From CBDUBH01 sp965365345 (lineage in GTDB: Bacteria > Bacteroidota > Ignavibacteria > Ignavibacteriales > SURF-24): a DNA stretch of 51,438 nucleotides. Under the pieces are notes generated by a model. That model worked only from the letters and a program-made list of their open reading frames with translations, made no database searches and was not told the DNA's origin. Shown here one piece after another: positions 7,545 through 16,865 of this stretch. Location: contig CBDUBH010000013.1 in assembly GCA_965365345.1 (NCBI GenBank), positions 1-51,438 on the forward strand. Direction: 5' to 3'. Positions within the stretch are counted from its first letter, which is position 1, and each line of letters begins with the position of its first letter. The translations under genes and the position numbers were made by a program.

Positions 7545-9962
7545 TTAAGAAAATTCAATCACGGAATTTCCGTTGAATTTTTCTGCGTGACCGGGATGAC
7601 AGGTCAACAAAATTATCTGCTTTTCTTTTGAATAATCTTTAATAAAATCAATTGCCGCCTGCTGTCTATCAGGATCAAGATTTACAAGCGGATCATCCAT
7701 AATTATAAATCCTTTTCTTCCATGCAAAAAGAAATTTGCCATTGCAAATCTGATAGCAAGTGCAATAATATCTTTTGTCCCTTCTGAAAGTAAATGAACG
7801 GGAATATCATCTGAGCCAATATTTTCAGGCACAACCTCGCTCATTTTCATTGTCGGATATTTATTTAAAGTGAGTTTGGATAAAAATTCACTTACTGAAT
7901 TGTGAAGCGGAGTAAAAGTATTTTTGTCTATATCTTCAAGAATTTTATTTAAAGTTAATTGAATTTTTTCGTAAGCCGCGGCTTCTTTTTTTACATGTTG
8001 AAATAGAGATTTTGCCATTTCAAGATTTTGCTCAGCATCACGGATTTTCAATTCAGGAGTAGTATTAATTAAATTTTCTTTTTCGGTTTCAAGTCTTGTA
8101 AAATTAATTTTAAATGAATTAACTTTTTGTTCTTTCGATTTATATTCTGCGATAAAACTTTGCGCATCTCCAAACGATTCGGGAAGTTTTTCCATTTTAG
8201 AAATTTCATTTTCAATATTTTTTAAAGAAGCTTTCTTTTCTCCCATTACAAAAAATACATTATCAAAATCCTGATATTTTTCTTTTGCTTCTTCCACAAA
8301 ATTATTTTTTTCATCAAGCTCGCGTTCAACTTCTTTTAATTCAATTTGAATTTTATTTTTATCTTCAATGCACTCGCGCAAATTTAAATTTGTATTTAAG
8401 TTTTTAACTGTTTCAAATTTTTGCGCCAAAGTTTCAAAATTTTCTTCGTCCAATTCTTTCAAAATGAAATTTCCTTTTGCTTTTAACGCATCCAGATTTT
8501 GTCTGTAATTTTCTTGAAGATTTACAAGTTCAACTTCACTTTTAACATTGAATTTATTGAGGAATTCCGAAAATTCATTTTCATAATTTTGAATTTTCTC
8601 AAGAAGATCTTCAACATTACCGTTACCGTTACTTACTGAAATTTCAAGATCGTTTGTACTGATCAAAAGCTTTCCCTTGATCTCTCGGTTTAAATTTTCA
8701 TTTTCTGAAAGAATAATTTTTTCGGCAGCGGAATTATTTTCAGCTAGAAAAATTTCCGAATTTGCTTTTGCTTTTATTTGAAGATTTAATTTTTGCGCTT
8801 CAAGTTTTATTTTCGTTTCGGTTATTTTTTCTGAAATTGATTTTGCTGATTTCAAATCTTCTTTTGTAACTTTCGTAATTTTTTCCAATTCAATTTTTTC
8901 TGAATCGTACTCATCTTTTAATGATTTTATTTTATTGTATTTTTCAATTACGCTTTTTGATCTTTCAAATTCTTCAGCTTGTTTAACTTTTTCTTTCGCA
9001 CTTTCAAAATTGATTTTTAAACTTTCAAATTTCTTTTGAAGCTTCGGCAATTCTGATTCGTATAAATTCCATTTTTGATAATCGCCAGAAATTTCTTTAC
9101 AATCATTTTCCAATGTAGTTTTAAGAAGTTCTTTATGTGCCCTTTTTTCAGTATCTTCGTAAAGTTTCTTATTCGTTTCAATAAATTCTTCAGTGCATTT
9201 TAAATCCTGAAAAACCAAATTCATTTCGTTTACAACTTTGTCTAAACTTTTTTCATGAACTGCAATTCCGCGTAATTCGGATTCAGCTTTACGCATTTCG
9301 TAATAAGCATTTAGAATATTTCCCGGATTTTGTTTCCAAGGATTGTCAATATCTCTTCCGCCTTCAGGTCTATCAAAATTTTTATCCCAGCGTGAATAAT
9401 ATTTTTCAACTTTTTCATCAGTAAGAGATTTTAATTTCTGAACGGAAACGCCGCCGGTTGCAAAATTGCTGTTACGTAAAATTCGCTGGATCGTTTCGGA
9501 TTCATCTCCGTTTGATTTTAATTGATCTAAAGTTTTGTTTAACTGCGCTTGCTTTATTATTAAAATATTTTCGTAAATATTTCTGTTGAATCCGAGTATT
9601 GATAAAATTTCTTCGCTCACTTTTTTAGGATCTAAAAATTTTATTCCTCCTTCTTTTTGAAGGATTGAAGTTTTTGAATCTCCCCAGGTTTTTTCAAGTT
9701 TATGAAGTTCATTTTCAGCAATAAATTCAAGCAGAACATTAACACAATCGCCTCCGGATCTCGGGAAAAATCTTTCTGCAAAAGGTTGCAATTTACTTTT
9801 GGTAAGATCAGTTGATTCAAATAAAATTGAAGTTAAGGCGTTTACCAAAGTTGATTTTCCGCTTTCGTTTGGACCGAGAATTATATTCAAGCCCTCGTTA
9901 AATTCAACAGTGCGGATTGGAACTCCCGCAAAAGGATTCATTTTTATTTTTTTAAGTATCAT
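7545..9962 (-). CDS. SbcC/Rad50-like AAA ATPase (YhaN-type)
   Basis: The 805-residue protein has an ABC-type head split by a long coiled coil. Walker A is GPNESGKST at residues 30-38, and coiled coil runs through roughly 180-690. The signature LSEGT is near 725-729, Walker B FIIMDD near 752-757, D-loop NLDPDR near 761-766, and a switch His is in TCHPGH. Such ATPases pair with an Mre11-type nuclease in DNA end processing or hairpin cleavage. The start ATG overlaps the stop of the nuclease gene by 4 bases, so the two are translationally coupled. It is shorter than E. coli SbcC (about 1050 residues), and I find no CxxC zinc hook in the coiled coil. That fits the hook-less YhaN-like branch better than canonical SbcC. 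Confidence 0.85.
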   Translation of the reverse strand: MILKKIKMNPFAGVPIRTVEFNEGLNIILGPNESGKSTLVNALTSILFESTDLTKSKLQPFAERFFPRSGGDCVNVLLEFIAENELHKLEKTWGDSKTSILQKEGGIKFLDPKKVSEEILSILGFNRNIYENILIIKQAQLNKTLDQLKSNGDESETIQRILRNSNFATGGVSVQKLKSLTDEKVEKYYSRWDKNFDRPEGGRDIDNPWKQNPGNILNAYYEMRKAESELRGIAVHEKSLDKVVNEMNLVFQDLKCTEEFIETNKKLYEDTEKRAHKELLKTTLENDCKEISGDYQKWNLYESELPKLQKKFESLKINFESAKEKVKQAEEFERSKSVIEKYNKIKSLKDEYDSEKIELEKITKVTKEDLKSAKSISEKITETKIKLEAQKLNLQIKAKANSEIFLAENNSAAEKIILSENENLNREIKGKLLISTNDLEISVSNGNGNVEDLLEKIQNYENEFSEFLNKFNVKSEVELVNLQENYRQNLDALKAKGNFILKELDEENFETLAQKFETVKNLNTNLNLRECIEDKNKIQIELKEVERELDEKNNFVEEAKEKYQDFDNVFFVMGEKKASLKNIENEISKMEKLPESFGDAQSFIAEYKSKEQKVNSFKINFTRLETEKENLINTTPELKIRDAEQNLEMAKSLFQHVKKEAAAYEKIQLTLNKILEDIDKNTFTPLHNSVSEFLSKLTLNKYPTMKMSEVVPENIGSDDIPVHLLSEGTKDIIALAIRFAMANFFLHGRKGFIIMDDPLVNLDPDRQQAAIDFIKDYSKEKQIILLTCHPGHAEKFNGNSVIEFS

Positions 9963-11089
9963 TTTTCTTTTGCCTCCCCTATTAAATTATACGCCAGCTG
10001 AGTTGCAAGCGATTCTTTTTGTTCCGAAAGTTCTTTTAATAATTTGTACGGCAATGAATCTTCTTCAAAATTTTCTTTTATAAATTCATCATCAATATTT
10101 ACTTCAAGCTCGGAAATATTTTCTTCCAAATACCCGATTTTATTTCGTATTTCATTTATAAAATTTATCAGATCTTGCTTTTGCTGAATCGAAATTCTTC
10201 CTGAAATATTTAATTTCAAAAGGAAATTTTTCTGTGCAATATTATTTAATTCTTTTTTAACATATTCTAAATTTTCTTCACTGTACACTTCAAAAGGAAA
10301 ATGAAGAAAACGATACTTTCCTGTTTGAACCGATCTGTATTTCAAATTTTTCTTTTCATCAATTTCAATTATCCATGCAAAACCTTCGTGTTCGCAGTCA
10401 AATCCATCGGGACAAGGAGTTGATGGCATAAAATATTTTGGTTTTGATGTTCCGTCTTTTTCGGGAAATCTTTTATGCGTATGTCCTAAAAGCCAAATAT
10501 CAACGCCTGCTTCATCAAGTTCATTTAAGGTCATCGGAAAATAAATTCCCTCTTTATCAGGCGAAATTCCTTCAACGCTGCCGTGTGCAATTCCAATATT
10601 AATTTCATTTTTTTCTTTTGGAATTTGTTTAATCCAGCCGATTTTATTTTCAGTTGAGTGTTTGATATTACAAGGCGCGGCGTAAAAATTAATTTTAATA
10701 TCATTAATTTCGATTTCTTCGTCATCGTGTTCTTCAAAAAAGATCAAAAGATTTTCGTTCATTTTTGATCTGAAATTTTTCCATAATTTATCTTGCGCAA
10801 TATCAAAATAATCATGGTTACCCGGAAGAACGATAACATTTTCTCCATGAAAATTATTCAATATTAAAGCAGCTTCTGAAACTAAATTTGAAGAAACAGT
10901 TACTTTATCAAACATATCTCCGGCAACAACAAAAAAATCGCAATGTTCAGCGTTTGCCATTTCCACCATTCTTTTAAGGCATTCCAAAGTTTCTCTTTGA
11001 AGATTTTTCCTTAGTTCGGTAGAATAATTTTTTCCGGAAAAGCTTAACCCGATGTGAATATCGGAAGTGTGAAAGATTTTAACTGACAT
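9959..11089 (-). CDS. SbcD/Mre11-like metallophosphoesterase (DNA repair exonuclease family)
   Basis: The 376-residue protein carries the full calcineurin-like phosphoesterase motif series: HTSDIHIG (D10, H12), VVAGDMFD (D58), LPGNHDYFD (N91, H92), IAHGS (H169) and LLGHTHKR (H203, H205). These residues bind two metal ions in Mre11/SbcD/YhaO nucleases. The C-terminal part (about 245-376) is alpha/beta and probably docks to the ATPase encoded immediately downstream with a 4-base overlap. It probably acts in the cytoplasm on DNA ends. Its promoter must lie in 11090-11329, shared divergently with an SGNH-type secreted protein gene. Confidence 0.87.
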   Translation of the reverse strand: MSVKIFHTSDIHIGLSFSGKNYSTELRKNLQRETLECLKRMVEMANAEHCDFFVVAGDMFDKVTVSSNLVSEAALILNNFHGENVIVLPGNHDYFDIAQDKLWKNFRSKMNENLLIFFEEHDDEEIEINDIKINFYAAPCNIKHSTENKIGWIKQIPKEKNEINIGIAHGSVEGISPDKEGIYFPMTLNELDEAGVDIWLLGHTHKRFPEKDGTSKPKYFMPSTPCPDGFDCEHEGFAWIIEIDEKKNLKYRSVQTGKYRFLHFPFEVYSEENLEYVKKELNNIAQKNFLLKLNISGRISIQQKQDLINFINEIRNKIGYLEENISELEVNIDDEFIKENFEEDSLPYKLLKELSEQKESLATQLAYNLIGEAKEK

Positions 11090-11237
11090 AAAAACTTTAC
11101 CCCAATTTTTAATGGCTCAATTTTTCAAATATACGATTTATGAATTATTTATAAAATGATAGAGAAAGATTTTTGCGGATTTTCCAAAATTAAAAATAAT
11201 TTTTCTGGAATTGCTAATTTTCCAAAAAAAATGTAAG

Positions 11238-11260
11238 TATAAGTATGGGCGAAATTTACA
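11238..11260 (+). promoter_or_regulatory. GGGC leader element, copy 1
   Basis: TATAAG (11238-11243) is followed by TATGGGCGAAATTTAC, with GGGC at 11247-11250, exactly 83 bases before the ATG of the SGNH protein. It resembles five other copies in the window. Promoter or transcript start is inference. Confidence 0.4.
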
Positions 11261-11329
11261 GATCATTCCTTTTATTAGAAATTTCAATATAAAATTTTCA
11301 GAAAATGTTAATTACGGAGCAATTTTTAT

Positions 11330-13252
11330 ATGTTTAGAAAAGTTACTTTTTTATTAATGATTTTAACTATTACTTTTACCGGTTTTAGTTTTGCACAGAA
11401 AAAGATAATAATTCTTCCTTTAGGTGATTCAATAACAAGCGGGCAAACCGGAAGCAGCGAAGGCTCCGGTTATAGACGGATTTTACACATTTTATTAACA
11501 GCACATAATTATAATGTAAAATTTGTTGGCTCATCCCCCATTGGCAAAGATGATTTTGATAATCAATTTGACGGTAAAGGCGGCTGGCATGCTTATAATC
11601 CCGATTCCACAAATGACATTGCAAAAAATATTATAGGTTGGTTAAATAAACTTCCGCAAGAAAATAAACCTGAATATATTTTGCTTCATATAGGAACTAA
11701 TGATATTCAAAATGGTGATAATGCTGATTCAGTTATTTCCGATGTTCACAAAATCCTTGATAATATTGATAAATGGGAAAAAGATAATTCCAAATCAATC
11801 ACTGTTATTCTTGCCAAAATAATCAATCGAAATGATAGTTTGACAAGTTCTGAAAAAAGTCAAATCACATCTGAATATAATGACAAATTAGATCAATTGT
11901 TAAGTGAAAGAAGTCAGGATAAAATAATTTTAATTGATATGGAAAATGGAACCGGCTTTGATTATAGAATTGACACATCAAAACCTTTTGATTCAGGTGA
12001 TCTCGTAGATAATCTTCATCCTAATGATAACGGATATCAAAAAATCGCATTCAAATGGTATTCAACTTTGAAAGACATTTTACCGGTTGAAAATAATCCT
12101 GTTTTAAATTTGTTATCTCCGGGAAATAATACAGTTCATAATGGTTCAGTTAATTTAATTTGGAGCGCCGATCCGGCAGCGGAAAAATACAGAGTGCAAG
12201 TTTCACTGGATTCACTTTTCACGAATACGTTATTTTATGATAGTAAAACTGCAAATCAGAATATTTATTCTACTGAATTAACAATCAATAATTTACCGGA
12301 AAAATCCATACTGTATTGGAGAGTTATTTCGCTGGACTCGGTTAATGCTACTACTTGGAGAAATTTGAATTATTCAATTATTGGAGAATTTAAAACCGAT
12401 CCTAATGTAATAAGTCCTGTTACACTTTCGTCTCCGGCAAACAACATTGCAAAAGCCGATACTTTTATAACTTTTGAATGGCTTCCGGAAGAAAACTCTG
12501 TAACTTATGAACTTCAGATTTCTACTAATTCTAATTTCACAAATTTCTTTAAAAAAATCACAGGAATTACAAATACTAATGAAACGGTTACAGGATTTAA
12601 TTTTGGTACTCAATATTATTGGCGCGTAATTTCCTATAATGCCGCAAATGAAAGTGCTACATCTTTAACTAGAAAATTTGTAACAAAGTTTGATCCTCCT
12701 GCAAATTTTTTAGCTGTGGCTAAAGTTGCCGGAAAAGTTGATTTAAGCTGGGATGATAAATTAAATAATGAAAACGGCTTTATAATTGAAAGAAAAGTTG
12801 AAGGCGGAACCTATTCAAAAATTGCACAATTAGCCGCAAACATTACTACTTATGAAGATAAAAATGTAAGTGATTCAACTTCGTATTTATATCGAATAAA
12901 AGTATTTAATTCAATAGCGGAATCGAATTTTTCCGGTGATGTGAAAGTTACTACCTTAACCGGAATTGCAAGTAGAAATGAAATTCCTGAAAAATTTGAA
13001 TTATTTCAAAATTATCCTAATCCGTTTAATCCATCAACTTCAATAAAATTTTCAATTCCTGATGAAAGAAAAGTTAGATTGACAATTTATAATTCAATAG
13101 GAAAAGAAATTGCAATTCTTACAGATGAGTTCATGAGTGCAGGAGTGTATGAATATAAATTTGATGGAAATTCACTTAGCAGCGGAATTTATTTTTACAA
13201 ATTGGAAATCGGAAATTTCATTGAAGTAAAAAAGATGATGTTAGTTAAATAA
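11330..13252 (+). CDS. Secreted SGNH/GDSL-family hydrolase with Fn3-like domains and T9SS tail
   Basis: The 640-residue protein has a signal peptide (1-23, ending SFAQ) and then an SGNH hydrolase domain (about 25-250). GDSIT gives nucleophile S34, IGTND (121-125) is the block with the oxyanion Asn N124, and DNLHP gives D227 and H230 of the catalytic triad. Three fibronectin-III-like modules follow (about 262-545). The last ~90 residues are a T9SS sorting domain with FQNYPNPFNPSTSIKFSIP and a terminal KKMMLVK. SGNH enzymes are esterases or lipases, often deacetylating sugars. Next to an EPS locus, a carbohydrate esterase role is plausible, but it is inference. A tandem paralogue with a damaged active site follows at 13401. 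Confidence 0.88.
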   Translation: MFRKVTFLLMILTITFTGFSFAQKKIIILPLGDSITSGQTGSSEGSGYRRILHILLTAHNYNVKFVGSSPIGKDDFDNQFDGKGGWHAYNPDSTNDIAKNIIGWLNKLPQENKPEYILLHIGTNDIQNGDNADSVISDVHKILDNIDKWEKDNSKSITVILAKIINRNDSLTSSEKSQITSEYNDKLDQLLSERSQDKIILIDMENGTGFDYRIDTSKPFDSGDLVDNLHPNDNGYQKIAFKWYSTLKDILPVENNPVLNLLSPGNNTVHNGSVNLIWSADPAAEKYRVQVSLDSLFTNTLFYDSKTANQNIYSTELTINNLPEKSILYWRVISLDSVNATTWRNLNYSIIGEFKTDPNVISPVTLSSPANNIAKADTFITFEWLPEENSVTYELQISTNSNFTNFFKKITGITNTNETVTGFNFGTQYYWRVISYNAANESATSLTRKFVTKFDPPANFLAVAKVAGKVDLSWDDKLNNENGFIIERKVEGGTYSKIAQLAANITTYEDKNVSDSTSYLYRIKVFNSIAESNFSGDVKVTTLTGIASRNEIPEKFELFQNYPNPFNPSTSIKFSIPDERKVRLTIYNSIGKEIAILTDEFMSAGVYEYKFDGNSLSSGIYFYKLEIGNFIEVKKMMLVK

Positions 13253-13303
13253 AGGGAACAAAAAATTAATTTTCAAAATGTTGCAACTTAGGAATAGTTT
13301 TTT

Positions 13304-13331
13304 TATACATTAATAAAGGGCGCAATTTTAT
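13304..13331 (+). promoter_or_regulatory. GGGC leader element, copy 2
   Basis: TATACATTAATAAAGGGC followed by GCAATTTTA. GGGC lies at 13318-13321, 83 bases before the start codon, which is the same distance as in copy 1 for the paralogous gene. It is interpreted as a promoter or leader element. Confidence 0.45.
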
Positions 13332-13400
13332 ACCCTATCGCTTTAGTAATTAAAATTAACAAAACAAAATAATTTTTCACAATCAATAGAGGGGTTCGCT

Positions 13401-15008
13401 ATGAACAAAACATTCACTAAATTTTTATTAGTGCTTTTTTCTATACTATTTACCAGTCAAATTGATTTGGCTCAAACTAAAATTATGGTACTTGGAGATC
13501 GTATTGCAGACGGAACAGCAGCTGTACCCGGCGAGGGATTGATTACTTTCAGAAGACCGTTACATGTTCTTCTATCAACTAACGGTTACTATGTTGATTT
13601 TGTTGGAGGCAGAACAAATCAATTACAAGATTTTGATGCAAATCATCAATCAGATTCTTATTTATTGGATGACCACACCGGAAATTCTTCATTAGTTCAG
13701 CTTGCAGATACAGCATATGATTTTTTAAATTTAAGAAAACCAAATGTTGTATTGTTTTACGCCGGATATCATGATTTTAGAGCCGGAGACAATGCAGCAC
13801 AAATGTTAATGGATATTGATAGTGTATTTGCTGAGTTTGAAGATTATGCCACAAAAGATCCTAATGTTCATTACTTCATTTCAGGATTGGTAGGAACACA
13901 AGAATATCTTGATAGTGTTTTTACAGCATATAATACCGGATTAAAAGAAAAAATTGAAAATTATACTGGAACAGCAAAATTACATTTTATTGATGTATTA
14001 ACTGAATCAAACTTTGATCCTGCTGTTGATGTTTATCAAGATCCGGGAAAGGAATTTGGAACACAGGCCGGTTATAATAAAATGGCTAAAGTATTTTATA
14101 ATCACATTAAAACAGTATTAACTCCCGGAGGTACAAGACCTTCTTTGGTTTCTCCTTCCAATGGTACTGTTGTTGAAAATGAAAATGTTGAGTTGAACTG
14201 GTCAAGAATTACCGGAACAAATGTTACTTACAGACTTCAAATCGCAATAGATTCTTTATTTACAAACAAAGTTTTAGATTCAACAAATATTACAGATACA
14301 ACATTTACATTTAACGGAGCAGATTCAAACACAGTTTATTTGTGGAGAGTGATTCCTACCGGAACAGGAACTAATTACTCTGCTGCTTACAGTTTCTCAT
14401 TTAAATCAACTCCTGTTATTATTACTGTAAATGCTCCAACTGAATTAACATTTGCTGTAAATGATTCCCTCGAAGGGTCAGTTGTCCTAAATTGGACAGA
14501 TAATTCAGATAATGAACAAGGTTTTGTTATTGAAAGAAGAGAAGGTGTTGGCGAATATTCAGTATTAGAAACATTAGATGCCAATGTTACCTCCTTTGAA
14601 GATGTAGTAAATGTTGGTCCTTCTTATTCTTATAGAGTAAGAGCGTTTGTTGATACCGTATTTTCCGATTATTCAAATGTTGTTACAATTATGCTAACTG
14701 ATGTTGAAGAACTTGCTGCAATGCCTACTGAATTTGCACTAAAACAAAATTACCCAAATCCGTTTAATCCTTCAACTACTATAAACTATCAATTGCCTTT
14801 TGCAGGACAAGTAAGCTTGAAGATTTATGACGTTCTCGGAAATGAAGTTGCAAATTTGGTTGAAGCTTATATGCCTGCCGGTTACCACAATGTTAACTTT
14901 AATGCAGGTAATTTGGCAAGTGGTGTTTATTTATATCAAATCCGCATTCATAATAGCCAAAACAACAGCAATTTTATTGATACAAAAAAATTACTTTTGG
15001 TTAAATAA
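13401..15008 (+). CDS. SGNH-like secreted protein with lost catalytic residues, T9SS tail
   Basis: The 535-residue protein is collinear with the product of the preceding gene at its N-terminal domain: signal peptide ending DLAQ, then KIMVLGDRIADGT against IIILPLGDSITSG. The nucleophile Ser is replaced by R34, the GTND block reads AGYHD (Asn to His), and the DxxH region reads DPGKEFGTQAGY with no matching His. It should therefore not be an SGNH esterase. Fn3-like modules follow (about 245-435), then a canonical T9SS tail (LKQNYPNPFNPSTTINYQLP; terminal KKLLLVK). A ligand-binding or structural role is possible. GAGGGG lies 8 bases before the ATG. The gene ends in a strong terminator. Confidence 0.85.
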   Translation: MNKTFTKFLLVLFSILFTSQIDLAQTKIMVLGDRIADGTAAVPGEGLITFRRPLHVLLSTNGYYVDFVGGRTNQLQDFDANHQSDSYLLDDHTGNSSLVQLADTAYDFLNLRKPNVVLFYAGYHDFRAGDNAAQMLMDIDSVFAEFEDYATKDPNVHYFISGLVGTQEYLDSVFTAYNTGLKEKIENYTGTAKLHFIDVLTESNFDPAVDVYQDPGKEFGTQAGYNKMAKVFYNHIKTVLTPGGTRPSLVSPSNGTVVENENVELNWSRITGTNVTYRLQIAIDSLFTNKVLDSTNITDTTFTFNGADSNTVYLWRVIPTGTGTNYSAAYSFSFKSTPVIITVNAPTELTFAVNDSLEGSVVLNWTDNSDNEQGFVIERREGVGEYSVLETLDANVTSFEDVVNVGPSYSYRVRAFVDTVFSDYSNVVTIMLTDVEELAAMPTEFALKQNYPNPFNPSTTINYQLPFAGQVSLKIYDVLGNEVANLVEAYMPAGYHNVNFNAGNLASGVYLYQIRIHNSQNNSNFIDTKKLLLVK

Positions 15009-15024
15009 TTTGTTCTATATGATC

Positions 15025-15059
15025 AAAAGCCGCTTCTATTTTGAGGCGGCTTTTTTTTT
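15025..15059 (+). terminator. Rho-independent terminator after the SGNH-like pair
   Basis: The arms AAAAGCCGC and GCGGCTTTT, extended by TTC/GAG pairing, enclose the loop TATTTT and are followed by a long T-run starting 17 bases after the stop codon. It separates the T9SS pair from the EPS priming gene. Confidence 0.92.
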
Positions 15060-15106
15060 GTTTAATATCACATTTTTGTTGCAAATAAACACAATTGTTT
15101 TCATAT

Positions 15107-15138
15107 TATAATAAGGGCCATTCCTTAAGGGTGCAATC
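15107..15138 (+). promoter_or_regulatory. GGGC leader element, copy 3 (doubled)
   Basis: TATAAT at 15107-15112 is followed by AAGGGCC (GGGC 15115-15118). A near copy, TTAAGGGTGCAATC, follows with GGGTGC starting at 15129. The element lies 124-138 bases before the EPS priming transferase start. Promoter function is inference, although the TATAAT box supports it. Confidence 0.45.
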
Positions 15139-15173
15139 TCAACTTTTAATAATAAACTATAAAATTTTTCAAA

Positions 15174-15225
15174 ATCCGGATAATTTTTGATTGCCTGTAT
15201 TTTATTCAAGCAATTTATTCCGGAT
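15174..15225 (+). promoter_or_regulatory. Structured 5' leader of the EPS priming gene
   Basis: Nested inverted repeats are present. ATCCGGA (15174-15180) pairs with TCCGGAT (15219-15225), and ATTGC (15190-15194) pairs with GCAAT (15210-15214). The hairpin is bracketed by two copies of TATAAAATTTTT (about 15158-15169 and 15229-15240). It ends 27 bases before the TTG start. It could be a regulatory leader or attenuator; no known riboswitch class is recognised. Confidence 0.4.
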
Positions 15226-15252
15226 CTTATAAAATTTTTAAAGGATAGATAA

Positions 15253-16704
15253 TTGATTTACGGAAAAATGATGAATTACTTAAAACTTCCTAAATATAAA
15301 TACTATTTTGCTTTTGCAGATGTTTTTATAATTTCACTGGCTTTTGTTTTTTCAACGCTATTTTTCACCAGAAAATACTCGTATGATTTTACTGAATTTC
15401 TAGTTTCGATAGGATTATATCTTCTTCCGTTAATTATCGTTTTTATTTTCATTTTCGATATCAACAATCTTTATAAAATTAATATCATTTTTACCAGAGC
15501 TGCACATCTTACTGCATTAATTAAATCTTATTTTTACGCTACTTTAATAACTGCTTCAGTTGTGTATTTTTCAAAGCATTCTGCAGATTTTGATTCACGT
15601 CAATTTGTTATTTCGTTTATCGGAATTGGCTTTTTCATGTTTTATATGCTCAGAGTTGAATTTTTAAGAAAACTCTACAAAAAATTGAGCGGCAAACAAT
15701 TCAAAAGTAATGTTTTAATTGTTGGCGATGGAAACGCTGGCAAAATGCTTGCAACAAAGTTGCTTTATGAAAATCCTTTCGGATTGAAAGTAGTTGGTTT
15801 TATTGAAGATAATCATGAAATTGGTGAAGAAATTGTTCAAGGAAAAAAAGTTTTAGGAAGATTATCGGATATTCATAACCTTATAAAAAAGCATGAAGTT
15901 GATGAGATTTTAATTTCTTTAGACAATATCACCTACGAAAAACTTTTAGATACGTTAGATAAATGCAACAAATTGGAAGTGAATATAAGATTAAGTTCAC
16001 AATTGTTTAAAATTGTTCCGCAAAAAGTTTCAACCGAAACTTATGCAGATATTCCAGTAATTGATATTTCTACCGGATATAACAGCAATCTTTCCGTATT
16101 TCTGAAAAGAGCTTTTGATTTTTCAATGTCAGCTTTGGGAATCATTATTTTATCTCCATTCTTTTTGATCGTTTCAATCATTATAAAATTGACTTCTCCG
16201 GGTTCTGTTTTGTTTGTTCAGACAAGGATCGGGAAAGATGGTAAACCTTTTAAATTTTACAAGTTCCGTTCAATGTATCAAATAAAAGGTGAAGACGAAA
16301 AAAGAAAAAAAATGATGATTGAGTTTATGAAAAACGGAGATGGCACAGGCGATACAAAAATCATTAATGACTCAAGAGTAACCTGGATTGGAAAATATTT
16401 AAGAAAAACTTCTCTGGATGAACTTCCTCAATTGTTTAATGTACTTAAAGGTGATATGAGTCTTGTAGGACCAAGACCTTGTTTACCATACGAATTTGAA
16501 AATTATGATGAATGGCAAAAAAGAAGACTTAACGTTTTACCGGGATGTACCGGGGTTTGGCAAATTTCCGGCAGAAGTTCTGTTTCTTTTACCGATTCAA
16601 TAGTTTTAGATTTATTTTACATAAATAGTATGTCACCCTGGTTTGATCTTCAAATTTTACTAAAAACTATTCCGGTTATGATCTTCGGGCGCGGAGGGAA
16701 ATAA
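15253..16704 (+). CDS. Polyprenyl glycosylphosphotransferase (WbaP/WcaJ type), EPS priming enzyme
   Basis: The product is 483 residues from a TTG start (AAGGA 7 bases upstream); ATGs at 15268 or 15271 are alternatives. Four or so membrane helices (about 20-135) precede a Rossmann-like CoA-binding-type domain (about 150-265, NVLIVGDGNAGK). A further membrane-associated helix (about 290-312) leads into the bacterial sugar transferase domain. Hallmarks are KRAFDFSMSALGII, KPFKFYKFRSM, KTSLDELPQLFNVLKGDMSL, VGPRP and LPGCTGVWQISGRS. The enzyme transfers a hexose-1-phosphate from a nucleotide sugar to undecaprenyl phosphate, the first committed step of Wzx/Wzy-type EPS or capsule synthesis. The sugar (glucose, galactose or other) cannot be read from the sequence. 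Confidence 0.92.
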   Translation: MIYGKMMNYLKLPKYKYYFAFADVFIISLAFVFSTLFFTRKYSYDFTEFLVSIGLYLLPLIIVFIFIFDINNLYKINIIFTRAAHLTALIKSYFYATLITASVVYFSKHSADFDSRQFVISFIGIGFFMFYMLRVEFLRKLYKKLSGKQFKSNVLIVGDGNAGKMLATKLLYENPFGLKVVGFIEDNHEIGEEIVQGKKVLGRLSDIHNLIKKHEVDEILISLDNITYEKLLDTLDKCNKLEVNIRLSSQLFKIVPQKVSTETYADIPVIDISTGYNSNLSVFLKRAFDFSMSALGIIILSPFFLIVSIIIKLTSPGSVLFVQTRIGKDGKPFKFYKFRSMYQIKGEDEKRKKMMIEFMKNGDGTGDTKIINDSRVTWIGKYLRKTSLDELPQLFNVLKGDMSLVGPRPCLPYEFENYDEWQKRRLNVLPGCTGVWQISGRSSVSFTDSIVLDLFYINSMSPWFDLQILLKTIPVMIFGRGGK

Positions 16705-16793
16705 CCATTCTGATTTCAGGAATTTTATATTTTATAAAATTTCAGGCAGTGCGAAATTAAAAAGGCATCCTGTAGATTTTATAAAAATTTATT

Positions 16794-16822
16794 TATACCT
16801 TACTTAAAAGGGCGAATTGAGT
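16794..16822 (+). promoter_or_regulatory. GGGC leader element, copy 4
   Basis: TATACCTTACTTAAAAGGGC followed by GAATTGA, with GGGC at 16810-16813, 56 bases before the SLBB gene ATG. It aligns closely with copies 2 and 6. Confidence 0.4.
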
Positions 16823-16865
16823 TTACACTTCTAATCATTCTCAATAAAAATATGTGGATTGCAAA

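Noticed and set aside
13401..15008. Pseudogene
   Set aside because: Active-site loss is by substitution; the full frame, signal peptide, Fn3-like modules and T9SS tail are intact, with its own leader and terminator.
16854..16865. GTG start for the SLBB protein
   Set aside because: It would add MDCK before a perfect signal peptide that begins at ATG 16866.
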